A DNA stretch of 7,212 nucleotides from Alphaproteobacteria bacterium (GCA_028822575.1 JAPKDN010000163.1:1-7212), one strand, 5' to 3'. Counted from the stretch's first letter, positions 1 to 6,685 are shown. The notes: a model not told the origin generated them from the letters alone. Program-made: numbers and translations.

Positions 1-7
1 CCCGACT

Positions 8-790
8 TTAGCCCGGGATGATCCCGCCATCCACGTTATAGGCCTGTCCGGTGATGTTGCGCGCGGCGGGCGATGCCAGGAAGACCACCATGGCGGCGAT
101 ATCCTCCGGCTCATTGGGCCGGCCGAGCGGGATCATTCCCGCGCGCCGTTTGGTCATCTCCTCAACGCTGACGCCTTCTTGCTCGGCTCGTACGTTAAGA
201 TTGGCCTGGGAGAGCGCGGTATTGGTCACGCCTGGACAGACCGCGTTGACGTTGATGCCGTGGCGCGCCAACTGTTGGGCCGCCGTCTTGGTCAAACTGA
301 TGACGGCGCCCTTGCTGGCGGCATAGGCAGCGTTGGACGTACCGGAATAACCACGCCCGGCGATTGAGGCGATGTTAATGATCCGGCCGCCACACCCTCG
401 CTTGATCATCGCCGCCGCCGCCGCCTGCAGGCAGAAGAACACGCCCTTGGCGTTGACCCGGTGGATACGATCCCAGTCGGCCTCGGTAATGTCCATGATG
501 CTGGCGCGGCGAGTGATGCCGGCATTGTTAAGAATAATGTCGAGCTGGCCGTGAACCTCCACCGTCTTGTCGATCATCGCCTGAATGTCGGCGACATCGC
601 CGCAATCCGCCGTCAGGGCGCTGGCTGAACCTCCGGTGTCGGTGATCGTCTTGGCCATCGCCTCGGCCGGCACACGGTCGATATCGGCAACGACAATGCG
701 CGCGCCGGCATCGGCGAGGGCCTTGGCGGAGGCCGCGCCAATGCCGACACCACCGCCGGTCACCAACGCAATCTTGTCTTGCAGAATCAT
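8..790 (-). CDS. SDR family NAD(P)-dependent oxidoreductase
   Basis: A complete classical short-chain dehydrogenase/reductase of 260 residues, a typical length. It should oxidise an alcohol or reduce a ketone in the cytoplasm as a homo-oligomer. The cofactor motif TGGGVGIG is at residues 11-18 and Asp36 follows beta strand 2, which in this family favours NAD(H) over NADP(H). NNAG is at 88-91. The catalytic tetrad is visible as Asn113, Ser142, Tyr156 and Lys160 (YAASK), followed by PG at 186-187 and a C-terminal VDGG. The ATG at 790 is preceded by AGGAG (798-802) with a 7-base spacer, which supports this start. The gene lies 38 bases downstream of the LLM oxidoreductase on the same strand, so the two are probably co-transcribed and may act in sequence. 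The substrate cannot be deduced; FabG-like and sugar- or hydroxyacid-dehydrogenase SDRs share these motifs. Confidence 0.96.
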   Translation of the reverse strand: MILQDKIALVTGGGVGIGAASAKALADAGARIVVADIDRVPAEAMAKTITDTGGSASALTADCGDVADIQAMIDKTVEVHGQLDIILNNAGITRRASIMDITEADWDRIHRVNAKGVFFCLQAAAAAMIKRGCGGRIINIASIAGRGYSGTSNAAYAASKGAVISLTKTAAQQLARHGINVNAVCPGVTNTALSQANLNVRAEQEGVSVEEMTKRRAGMIPLGRPNEPEDIAAMVVFLASPAARNITGQAYNVDGGIIPG

Positions 791-797
791 GATGACG

Positions 798-802
798 CTC
801 CT
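798..802 (-). promoter_or_regulatory. Ribosome-binding site of the SDR gene
   Basis: AGGAG on the minus strand, 7 bases before the ATG at 790. It lies immediately downstream, in transcript direction, of the large inverted repeat at 807-854, so folding of that repeat ends only 4 bases before this site. Confidence 0.7.
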
Positions 803-806
803 ATCT

Positions 807-854
807 CACCATCTCTATTGTGCGGCGCCTATTCGGCGGCCAATAGAGATGGTG
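807..854 (-). repeat. Perfect 14-bp inverted repeat at the LLM/SDR junction
   Basis: CACCATCTCTATTG at 807-820 is the exact reverse complement of 841-854. The 20-base spacer can form a further 4-bp hairpin (CGCC/GGCG around GAATA on the minus strand). The structure spans the last codons and the TAG stop (829-831) of the LLM gene and ends just before the SDR ribosome-binding site. No T-run follows on either strand, so it is not a standard intrinsic terminator. It may be an mRNA-processing or stabilising hairpin, a translational control element or a remnant of a small repeat element. The sequence shows the symmetry; the role is inferred. Confidence 0.85.
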
Positions 855-1932
855 TCGGCATAGGGACGTCGCAAATCTCGGCTAACGGCTTGCCGAAATG
901 CTTTTCAATCATTGGAATCACTTTCGTCGAAAGCTGCTCGATAGAGTTCAACACCGCCGAGCTTGGCACATCACCAACCGCGAAATAGATATTCATGTGT
1001 CTGGGACCATAGAGCTCGATCTCCCAGCACAGACGCTCGGCGACCTGTTCGGCGTTGCCGACAACGATATTGTCGCGGACCTGGTCCAAACTTGGCTCGT
1101 TCGGAAAGGCCACCTCCGCGACCATATAGTCGTCGACCATGGTTTCCTTGCGATGCCGCAGCGACATAGCGATCCGCTTCTGGAACCGAGCACCATCGAC
1201 ATAGCGGTCCAGCACCGCCTGGTCGTCGCTGACACAGACGAAGCGGAGCACGCCAAGCGGGATCGAAGCCGGGTCCTTGCCTTCCTCGACATAGCATAGC
1301 TCGACCTGATCGCGCATCGCGCGGACCCGCTGGGGACTTTCGATGCCGCCGGAAATGAAGGGGATGAACCCATCACGGGCACAACGGCGGTGGCTGTTTG
1401 GGTCGGCCCCAGCGATCCAGATCGGCGGCCTCGGGGCCTGAACAGACTGAATATTGATCGCGGTCTGTAATTGTTTGAGCTTGTCGCCGTCATAGCTAAA
1501 ATGCGGATGCCTGAGACCCTGGTCAATCATGTCGAGCATCTCGTTGAAAACCACCTTGTTCTCGGAGATGTCAGCGCCAAGCCGCTCGAACTCGTAATTC
1601 TGATAACCACTACCGACTCCGACATCGAGACGGCCGCCGGACAGGGCATCGATCAGCGCGATCTCGGCTATCACTCGAGCGGGTGCATGCAACGGCAGAA
1701 TAAGGACCGCGCAGCCGACGCGGATATTCTTGGTGGTCGCAGCGACCTGATTGCAGAAGATCAGTGGCGAGGGGCAGAGGCTGTAATTGGAAAAATGATG
1801 CTCGGCGAACCAGGCTCGGCTGTATCCCAAATCTTCCGCCAGTTGCACATGCTCCAGCGCCTCGGCGATTACCTCCTGGGGTGGTTTTGAGCGGTCTCGA
1901 TGCTGCAGCAGATTGAAAATACCAAAATCCAT
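829..1932 (-). CDS. LLM class flavin-dependent oxidoreductase (luciferase-like monooxygenase)
   Basis: A 367-residue luciferase-like protein with the TIM-barrel hallmarks of the family. The N terminus is MDFGIFNLL. AEHHF at residues 43-47 corresponds to the active-site His region of bacterial luciferase alpha chains. GGRLDVGVGSGY at about 99-110 is the usual strand and phosphate-binding segment. These enzymes use reduced FMN, supplied by a separate reductase, and O2 to oxygenate small organic substrates in the cytoplasm. No reductase gene is visible here. The ATG at 1932 is preferred over an in-frame GTG at 1944: GGAGG at 1938-1942 ends 5 bases before the ATG and would itself be coding sequence if translation began at the GTG. 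The gene is followed at 38 bases by an SDR and preceded by a GST-like gene on the same strand, which suggests a catabolic cluster. The substrate is unknown. Confidence 0.95.
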   Translation of the reverse strand: MDFGIFNLLQHRDRSKPPQEVIAEALEHVQLAEDLGYSRAWFAEHHFSNYSLCPSPLIFCNQVAATTKNIRVGCAVLILPLHAPARVIAEIALIDALSGGRLDVGVGSGYQNYEFERLGADISENKVVFNEMLDMIDQGLRHPHFSYDGDKLKQLQTAINIQSVQAPRPPIWIAGADPNSHRRCARDGFIPFISGGIESPQRVRAMRDQVELCYVEEGKDPASIPLGVLRFVCVSDDQAVLDRYVDGARFQKRIAMSLRHRKETMVDDYMVAEVAFPNEPSLDQVRDNIVVGNAEQVAERLCWEIELYGPRHMNIYFAVGDVPSSAVLNSIEQLSTKVIPMIEKHFGKPLAEICDVPMPTPSLLAAE

Positions 1933-1937
1933 TAAAG

Positions 1938-1942
1938 CCTCC
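1938..1942 (-). promoter_or_regulatory. Strong RBS that fixes the LLM start
   Basis: GGAGG on the minus strand with a 5-base spacer to the ATG at 1932. It decides the start in favour of 1932 and against the upstream GTG at 1944. Confidence 0.8.
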
Positions 1943-1977
1943 ACTAACCCGCGCGCGCATCACGTCGCAGAAAGCGT

Positions 1978-1995
1978 ACCGTGACAACCGTGACG
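1978..1995. repeat. Tandem 9-bp repeat upstream of the LLM gene
   Basis: ACCGTGACA is followed directly by ACCGTGACG: two copies of an 8-bp identical core on a 9-bp period. The pair lies 46-63 bases upstream of the LLM ATG, inside the 183-base gap between the GST stop and the LLM start. Direct repeats in such a position can be regulator-binding sites, but no regulator is identified and chance is possible. I found no convincing promoter or terminator elsewhere in this gap. Confidence 0.4.
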
Positions 1996-2115
1996 CTCCA
2001 AACAATAGCGCCTGTTCACTCCAAGCGATCAGGTCCGGGATGCGGCAAAAGCGTAAAAATGCCCATAGGCCTTGCTGATCAAGTAGCCACACCAAGCCAA
2101 TCGATCAGAAAATCT

Positions 2116-2919
2116 CTAGCTCGCCGCGATCGAGGTCAACTTGTCCATTAACGGCTCTATGTCGGGCGCGAATGCCGCGTGTCGGCGTAGACGTTGGAAA
2201 TAGGCCATGGCTAACGGATACACCTTGGTCATCGCCGCTTCATCATAAACCGGCGCCACTCCGAGCCTACATAGTTTTTCGATATGCGCGCGTTCCCGGG
2301 AAATTTGAACGATTTCACAAACTACGCAGATATCGGCGATGCTCAAACTCTCGCCAACCAAGGTGGAACGGTCGGGATGCAGCGCCCGATTGATCCCGCT
2401 CAGGAATATATCCAAAGCCTTGGTGGTCTCTTCGCGGATCTCAGCGGTACAGTTTTCGCTGGAGAGCGACAAAAGGTGAATTTGGCTTTGCCGGGCAAAG
2501 ACCAAGGCCACATCGAGGAAACTATCTATCCTGGACGCTTCATAAGGGCCATTGCCATAAAGTGGCGTATTCGTCTCGCCAACCCGCGCCACCATGCGCA
2601 GGATACTGTTGGACTCGAAGATACCAGTTACACCATCCGGGCTAAACGCCGCCGGAACCGTACCGAAGGGATGCGCGTCAAGAAACGCCTCGGTCTTGTG
2701 GAGTACCGCGTTGAAACCGGTGCGCGAGGGTCTTGCAAGGCCTTCATTGGCGCGGTCGGTGTCGGTCAGCGGCCGGGCATCGAAATCCCATAGCCAATCT
2801 GCCAATTTCCTTGGTTTGGTACCCCGCACATCCACCGTTACACCATTCAGGCGCGCGGCGATGGTTGCCTTCATGATCCGCGGGTTGGGGAGATAAGAGA
2901 AAATGCGCAGGTCTGACAT
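2116..2919 (-). CDS. Glutathione S-transferase family protein
   Basis: A 267-residue protein with a GST layout. The thioredoxin-like N-terminal domain begins SDLRIFSYLPNPRIMKAT. The cis-Pro motif is VP at 88-89 and the glutathione gamma-Glu contact motif is ESNSI at 102-106. The helical C-terminal domain carries an N-capping box SIAD at 193-196. GSTs conjugate or transfer glutathione, for example onto electrophiles, or act in dehalogenation or ether cleavage. The VP and ES motifs lie about 35 residues later than in ordinary GSTs because of an insert at roughly residues 33-82. This seems typical of a subgroup with similarity to the eEF1B-gamma GST domain. An upstream in-frame GTG at 3027 would add 36 residues with no family resemblance; ATG 2919 matches the domain start, with a weak GGA upstream. 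The gene is on the same strand as the LLM and SDR genes and divergent from the NIPSNAP gene. Substrate unknown. Confidence 0.9.
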   Translation of the reverse strand: MSDLRIFSYLPNPRIMKATIAARLNGVTVDVRGTKPRKLADWLWDFDARPLTDTDRANEGLARPSRTGFNAVLHKTEAFLDAHPFGTVPAAFSPDGVTGIFESNSILRMVARVGETNTPLYGNGPYEASRIDSFLDVALVFARQSQIHLLSLSSENCTAEIREETTKALDIFLSGINRALHPDRSTLVGESLSIADICVVCEIVQISRERAHIEKLCRLGVAPVYDEAAMTKVYPLAMAYFQRLRRHAAFAPDIEPLMDKLTSIAAS

Positions 2920-3049
2920 CACGAGGTTCCGTTTCAAGCGTCGATAGACATGATCAGTAGGGATGGAGAATAGAACCCCAACCCACGCCGGGGCCAGACC
3001 ATGCCGTTCAACGCCATCCACAATCACACAGAAGGTGATTACCTAGCGG

Positions 3050-3062
3050 CCCAACCGTTGGG
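3050..3062. repeat. Small palindrome in the GST/NIPSNAP divergent region
   Basis: CCCAAC-C-GTTGGG is a perfect 6-bp inverted repeat around one base. It sits 3 bases before the larger inverted repeat at 3065-3088 in the 210-base region between the two divergent starts. It is a possible operator half or part of alternative RNA folds. Confidence 0.45.
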
Positions 3063-3064
3063 GC

Positions 3065-3088
3065 TGACCCCGACAAACTGCGGGGTCA
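3065..3088. repeat. 8-bp inverted repeat upstream of the NIPSNAP gene
   Basis: TGACCCCG (3065-3072) and CGGGGTCA (3081-3088) are exact reverse complements around an 8-base spacer. GGGC (3061-3064) and GCCC (3093-3096) can extend the stem across a 4-base bulge. The right arm ends 41 bases before the NIPSNAP ATG. No T-run follows, so a terminator is unlikely; an operator or 5' leader hairpin is more plausible. An alternative pairing of GGGG (3060-3063) with CCCC (3068-3071) would exclude this fold. Confidence 0.6.
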
Positions 3089-3129
3089 TGATGCCCTTGG
3101 AACTTTAACGTCAACCTGGGAACTTCCTC

Positions 3130-3447
3130 ATGGCGCTTTATGAACTGCGTACCTACACCGTCGTCGTCGGCAAGATGAACGACGTTGTCAGCCTTTATCA
3201 CAAGGAAGGCTGGCCGGCCCTCGAGAAGCACGCGGCGAATTTATGTGGCTATCTCACCGGCGATATTGGCGCGATGAACACGCTGACTCATCTTTGGCGT
3301 TTTGAGGATGATGCGGATCGCCGGGCGCATTGGGCACGGGTCTTCGCCGATGACGATTTCATGGCCTTCGCCGCCAAATTGCGCCCGATGTTGCAATCCC
3401 AAGAGAACAAATTGATGTTCAACGCCCCCTGGGGACCGACTCCATAA
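3130..3447 (+). CDS. NIPSNAP family protein
   Basis: A complete 105-residue single-domain NIPSNAP protein, the usual bacterial length. It starts with the family signature ALYELRTYTV and continues through LWRFEDDADRRAHW (about 55-68) to a C-terminal FNAPWGP, matching the ferredoxin-like dimeric alpha-beta barrel fold. Bacterial members are cytoplasmic and mostly of unknown function, and they often lie near catabolic genes. No catalytic residues can be assigned. The ATG at 3130 follows GGGA at about 10 bases, a modest ribosome-binding site. The gene is divergent from the GST-like gene and convergent with the chromate transporter, whose stop is only 13 bases away. The shared upstream region carries palindromes that may control it. 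Confidence 0.94.
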   Translation: MALYELRTYTVVVGKMNDVVSLYHKEGWPALEKHAANLCGYLTGDIGAMNTLTHLWRFEDDADRRAHWARVFADDDFMAFAAKLRPMLQSQENKLMFNAPWGPTP

Positions 3448-3460
3448 GCCGACGCCCGGG

Positions 3461-4852
3461 TCAGGTCAACGACAACCCCATCCCGAGCACCGCACAAGCC
3501 AGTAGGGTTCTGAACACCCCCTGATGCCACCACAGCAGCATCGCGCCGGCGAAGACCGTTAGACCTATGCTGCCGGGGTTAGCGGTGGCGAGGTTGGGTG
3601 TCGGAAGCGTAATCCCTAGTGTGCTGATCTCACCAATGCTGGCGAAGCTGACATGCAGGCCAAACCAGACCGCGAGGTTGAGGACCACGCCGACCACGGC
3701 TGCGGTAATCCCGGATAAGGCCGCCGAGATATGGACGTTATCCCGCAGCTTCTCCACATAGGGCGCACCGAGGAAGATCCATAGAAAACACGGCGTGAAA
3801 GTGACCCATAACGTCACCACTGAGCCGATGACCCCGGCTAACACCGGGTCCATGCCGCTTGCATGACGATACGCGCCAAGAAAGCCGACAAACTGTGTCA
3901 CCAGGATCAAGGGTCCCGGCGTGGTTTCCGCAAGCCCCAGACCGTCCAGCATTTCCTTCGGTGTCATCCAGCCAAAAGCCTCGACCGCCTGCTGCGCCAT
4001 ATAGGCCAGCACCGCGTAAGCACCGCCAAAGGTGACTACCGCTAGCTTGCTAAAAAACACCGCCTGTTGGCTAAAGACATTATCCGGCCCCAGGTTTGCC
4101 ATGAGCAAACCGATGGGCCCAAGCCAAAGGGCTCCAAAGACCGCGACCAACAATGCCACGCGCGCCAATGACGGTCGAGTGTGATCAAGCCCTCCGTTGG
4201 CCGCCATTGCCTCGATCACGCTACCCTCTCCATCGGCGTTGACCTGCTTGCTTTTCAGCACGACGAAAGAGCCCGGGCGCATAATACCACCAAGACACCC
4301 GATCAACCCCGCACCGGCGACGATAAGCGGGAACGGGGCGGAAAATGCGAATATGGCGACAAATGCGGCGCCGGCCATCGCCACCATCGCGGCCGATTGC
4401 AACGCCCGTTTACCGATGCGCAACACCGCCTCGACCACCACGATGAGTACCGCCGCCTTAACCCCCATGAACGCCGCGTCCACAAGCGGTAGATCCGCGT
4501 AAAGAACATAGACAATGCTGAGCCCCAGCATCACCAGGGCGCCGGGGATAATGAACAGCAGCCCCGCGATCAGGCCGCCGACCGTGCGATGCATCAACCA
4601 ACCGATGTAGGTCGCTAACTGCTGTGCCTCGGGACCGGGCAAAAGCATGCAATAGTTTAGTGCGTGCAGGAACCGTGCTTCGTCGATCCATTTGAGCTCT
4701 TCCACCACAGTGCGGTGCATCATGGCGATCTGGCCCGCCGGTCCGCCGAAACTCAGCAGCCCGATCTTGAGCCAAACTCGAAAGGCCCCCCCAAGGTCAG
4801 GGGCCGGAGCAGGATGGCGTTCTATTGGTTCTTCCGACACAGCTTTCTCCAT
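3461..4852 (-). CDS. chrA: ChrA-type chromate transporter (two-domain)
   Basis: An inner-membrane protein of 463 residues with two homologous CHR domains in one chain, the long form of the family. Domain 1 has LSFGGPAGQIA (about 33-43) and LLPGPEAQQLA (70-80). Domain 2 repeats the pattern with TFGGAYAVLAY (about 274-284) and TTPGPLILVTQF (310-321). Multiple hydrophobic segments flank a polar linker near 200-230. Characterised ChrA proteins export chromate using the proton motive force and confer resistance; many homologues are untested and may move other oxyanions. The start is uncertain: ATG 4852 begins MEKAVSEEP, while the in-frame GTG at 4840 has GGAG at a better distance, and an upstream GTG at 4885 only adds poorly conserved residues. 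No ChrB is nearby. The gene diverges from a LysR regulator across about 120 bases, which may therefore control it. Confidence 0.95.
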   Translation of the reverse strand: MEKAVSEEPIERHPAPAPDLGGAFRVWLKIGLLSFGGPAGQIAMMHRTVVEELKWIDEARFLHALNYCMLLPGPEAQQLATYIGWLMHRTVGGLIAGLLFIIPGALVMLGLSIVYVLYADLPLVDAAFMGVKAAVLIVVVEAVLRIGKRALQSAAMVAMAGAAFVAIFAFSAPFPLIVAGAGLIGCLGGIMRPGSFVVLKSKQVNADGEGSVIEAMAANGGLDHTRPSLARVALLVAVFGALWLGPIGLLMANLGPDNVFSQQAVFFSKLAVVTFGGAYAVLAYMAQQAVEAFGWMTPKEMLDGLGLAETTPGPLILVTQFVGFLGAYRHASGMDPVLAGVIGSVVTLWVTFTPCFLWIFLGAPYVEKLRDNVHISAALSGITAAVVGVVLNLAVWFGLHVSFASIGEISTLGITLPTPNLATANPGSIGLTVFAGAMLLWWHQGVFRTLLACAVLGMGLSLT

Positions 4853-4890
4853 CCTCAAGGGTTCAATGACCCGGCAGCATCGCACCGTGC

Positions 4891-4916
4891 AACCCGGACC
4901 ATGCAGTGACCGGGTT
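4891..4916. promoter_or_regulatory. Inverted repeat between chrA and lysR, candidate operator
   Basis: AACCCGG (4891-4897) and CCGGGTT (4910-4916) are exact reverse complements with a 12-base spacer. They lie between the divergent starts at 4852 and 4972. This is where a LysR protein would bind to control both itself and its neighbour. The spacing is longer than a textbook T-N11-A box, so assignment to this regulator is inference. Confidence 0.45.
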
Positions 4917-4920
4917 TCGG

Positions 4921-4949
4921 TTGGAAGCGAATTGTTCTATTGTTCATAT
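4921..4949 (+). promoter_or_regulatory. Possible lysR promoter
   Basis: TTGGAA (4921-4926), a 17-base spacer and TCATAT (4944-4949) loosely match a sigma-70 promoter, 4 of 6 and 3 of 6 positions. It would give a short leader before ATG 4972. A T-N11-A motif with TTC/GAA ends (4943-4955) overlaps the -10, as expected for LysR autorepression. The match is weak. Confidence 0.25.
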
Positions 4950-4971
4950 GCAGAAATTTCATGGGATACCT

Positions 4972-5868
4972 ATGCGCGCCCTGCCAAGCACCACGGGCCT
5001 TCGAACCTTCGAAACCGCCGCAAGATTGCTAAATTTCACGCGCACGGCAGGTGAGTTGAACCTTACCCAAGGCGCGATTAGCCATCAAATTCGCGAGTTG
5101 GAAGAGATTTTGGGCGTGCGCCTTTTCGAGCGCCAGCACCGCGGACTCTTCTTGACCGATGCGGGTCGCATCTATCTGAATCACACCCGTGAGGCCCTTG
5201 AATCACTCCGTGCCGGCGCGGAGGCACTAAGTCAACGGGATGCCGTCTTAACCGTTACGGTATCGGCGAATTTCGCCAATAAGTGGTTGGTGCCCAGGCT
5301 TGGGAATTTCAGCGCGAGGCACCCAGAGATCGACCTTCGAATCAGCGCTTCGCGCCGCCATACCGACTTTGCCACGGACGGCATCGATCTCGCGGTACGC
5401 CATGGCACCGGTGATTGGCCACACTTGCATGTTCAACGGCTGTGTCCGGAGGAGATATTTCCGGTTTGTGGACCCGCCTTGCTAACGCCGGGCGCCTTGT
5501 TGGCGCGCGCAAACGATTTGCGTCGCCACACCCTATTGCACGACCGGGACCGGACGGGCTGGAGACAGTGGTTGATCACTTTCGGGGTCGCGCCCGAGAT
5601 CGCAAACCAAGGTCCGGTTTTCTCCGATACCAGCCTGGCGATCGACGCCGCCGTCGCGGGACAAGGCGTCGCATTGGCCCGCAGCGCGCTGGTGATCCAC
5701 GACCTGGAGGGCGGGCGACTGGTCCGACCGTTAGCCGAGAGTGTTCCCGCCGCCTTCGCTTACTGGATTGTCTGCCCAAAGGCCTCCGCGAACAAGGGCA
5801 AGATCGCGATCTTCCGCGATTGGTTGATAAATCAAGCCTCGGATGGTCAGATGATGGAGAGGGCATGA
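4972..5868 (+). CDS. LysR family transcriptional regulator (GcvA-like)
   Basis: A 298-residue LysR-type regulator of typical length. The N-terminal winged helix-turn-helix covers about residues 5-64, with TQGAISHQIRELEE (32-45) as the recognition region and LGVRLFER following. A linker helix comes next, then a periplasmic-binding-like effector domain starting near 92 (VTVSANFANKWLVPRL), characteristic of the GcvA-like subgroup. LysR proteins bind DNA as tetramers and respond to a small ligand; the ligand here is unknown. ATG 4972 is preferred because family members begin just before the LPSTTGLRTFE segment and GGGA lies 5 bases upstream; ATG 4906 and ATG 4948 would add non-conserved residues. 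It diverges from chrA, and its stop overlaps the next gene by an ATGA junction, so that gene is probably its operon partner. Confidence 0.95.
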   Translation: MRALPSTTGLRTFETAARLLNFTRTAGELNLTQGAISHQIRELEEILGVRLFERQHRGLFLTDAGRIYLNHTREALESLRAGAEALSQRDAVLTVTVSANFANKWLVPRLGNFSARHPEIDLRISASRRHTDFATDGIDLAVRHGTGDWPHLHVQRLCPEEIFPVCGPALLTPGALLARANDLRRHTLLHDRDRTGWRQWLITFGVAPEIANQGPVFSDTSLAIDAAVAGQGVALARSALVIHDLEGGRLVRPLAESVPAAFAYWIVCPKASANKGKIAIFRDWLINQASDGQMMERA

Positions 5869-6641
5869 GCGGCACGATCATCCTCCAATCCTTCCACGCC
5901 GAACCTTGCCCTCGCCCGATACATGGGTGCGTCGAAAACGTTCGAGCCTGGAGCGGGATGCATGGTCACGCCCATGAATTGGTCGGCGATGAAATCGCCG
6001 ACCTGCTTCCGTCGCTTTACCGAGAACGATGCCATGGCCGATGGCCGATGATGACCGATCTCGCCCGCCCCCTGCTTATGCGCCGACACCTGGGCGGCGG
6101 CGCCGACCGAGCGGTATGGATCGACGCGGATGTTTTGGTGTTCGCGCCAACCCGGTTTTGTATCGATGACGTGACCGATCATGCGGTGGGGCGCGAGGTT
6201 TGGGTCTCGCGAGATGCCAAGGGACGCTGGCGGACCCGCCGGCAGGTCCACAACGCGGTCCTGGTTTTCACCGCTGGCTCGCCTGCACTCGACTTTTTGA
6301 TCCACGCGACCCAGCGGGTGGTGGAGCAACTGGAGCGCCCTGCCAGACCACAAATTGCTGGCCCAAAACTTCTGACCACCCTGCACAACCTGGTCCGCTT
6401 CCCGGTTCTGGAGACGGCGGGAATGCTGAGTCCGCCGGTTTTGGCCGACCTTGTCGCCGGTGACGGGCCAGGGTTGAGACGGCATCGTCAAGCACTTCGG
6501 GAACCGATGGCCGCAGCTAATCTTTGCCATTCGCTTTTGGGAAAGACGGTTGATGGTGCAGTATTGGGCGAAAATTTGATGTCCGCAGCATCCGAGGTCT
6601 TGCATCGGGAAGCTAGCGTAACTGGCCTTGAGCCTCTCTAA
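5865..6641 (+). CDS. Probable GT-A-fold glycosyltransferase, otherwise hypothetical
   Basis: A 258-residue soluble protein with no signal peptide or membrane segment. The segment ADRAVWIDADVLVF (80-93) contains Asp87-Ala88-Asp89, which resembles the metal- and nucleotide-sugar-binding DxD motif of GT-A glycosyltransferases. It follows a conserved-looking RWPMMTDLARPLLMRRHL (59-76). HNAVLVFTAGSPALDFLI (129-146) resembles the strand after the DxD motif in such proteins. The function, probably sugar transfer from a nucleotide-sugar donor, is inferred from these motifs only. The start ATG 5865 overlaps the LysR stop in ATGA and is preceded by GGAGAGGG (5856-5863), which indicates translational coupling. 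An open frame continues upstream inside lysR to 5415, but that part is a shadow of the regulator. A strong hairpin follows 21 bases after the stop. Confidence 0.82.
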   Translation: MSGTIILQSFHAEPCPRPIHGCVENVRAWSGMHGHAHELVGDEIADLLPSLYRERCHGRWPMMTDLARPLLMRRHLGGGADRAVWIDADVLVFAPTRFCIDDVTDHAVGREVWVSRDAKGRWRTRRQVHNAVLVFTAGSPALDFLIHATQRVVEQLERPARPQIAGPKLLTTLHNLVRFPVLETAGMLSPPVLADLVAGDGPGLRRHRQALREPMAAANLCHSLLGKTVDGAVLGENLMSAASEVLHREASVTGLEPL

Positions 6642-6661
6642 ACAATAAACCTCAAACGGAA

Positions 6662-6685
6662 AGAAGGCCCCTTGCGGGGCCTTCT
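6662..6685. terminator. Bidirectional hairpin terminator
   Basis: AGAAGGCCCC (6662-6671) and GGGGCCTTCT (6676-6685) form a perfect 10-bp GC-rich stem with a TTGC loop. It lies 21 bases after the glycosyltransferase stop. On the plus strand the first T-run is 13 bases further on (6699-6702). On the minus strand the stem runs directly into TTCC, so the T-rich 3' side (TTCTTTCC) is better there. It probably ends transcription from both directions, including any minus-strand transcript through the 26-codon ORF. Confidence 0.8.

Noticed and set aside
410..425. GCC triplet run as a microsatellite
   Set aside because: It encodes a short alanine stretch (residues 123-127) in a helix of the SDR and fits normal GC-rich codon use.
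2037..2090. Intrinsic terminator for the GST gene ending at the A-run 2055-2059
   Set aside because: The minus-strand T-run follows only a 3-4 bp stem, too weak to call.
1610..2095. Minus-strand ORF overlapping the LLM start and the upstream gap
   Set aside because: It is out of frame with the well-supported LLM gene, has low-complexity Arg- and Ser-rich translation, and shows no domain.
2920..3027. 36-residue N-terminal extension of the GST-like protein from GTG 3027
   Set aside because: No ribosome-binding site is visible, and the extension lies outside the GST domain, which begins right at ATG 2919.
3088..3108. Six-codon leader ORF (ATG ATG CCC ...) before the NIPSNAP gene
   Set aside because: It has no ribosome-binding site and no regulatory codon run, and an ORF this short is expected by chance.
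5415..5864. Long N-terminal extension of the glycosyltransferase frame
   Set aside because: This part overlaps lysR in another frame, is rich in Arg and Pro like typical shadow translations, and the good RBS and ATGA junction place the start at 5865.
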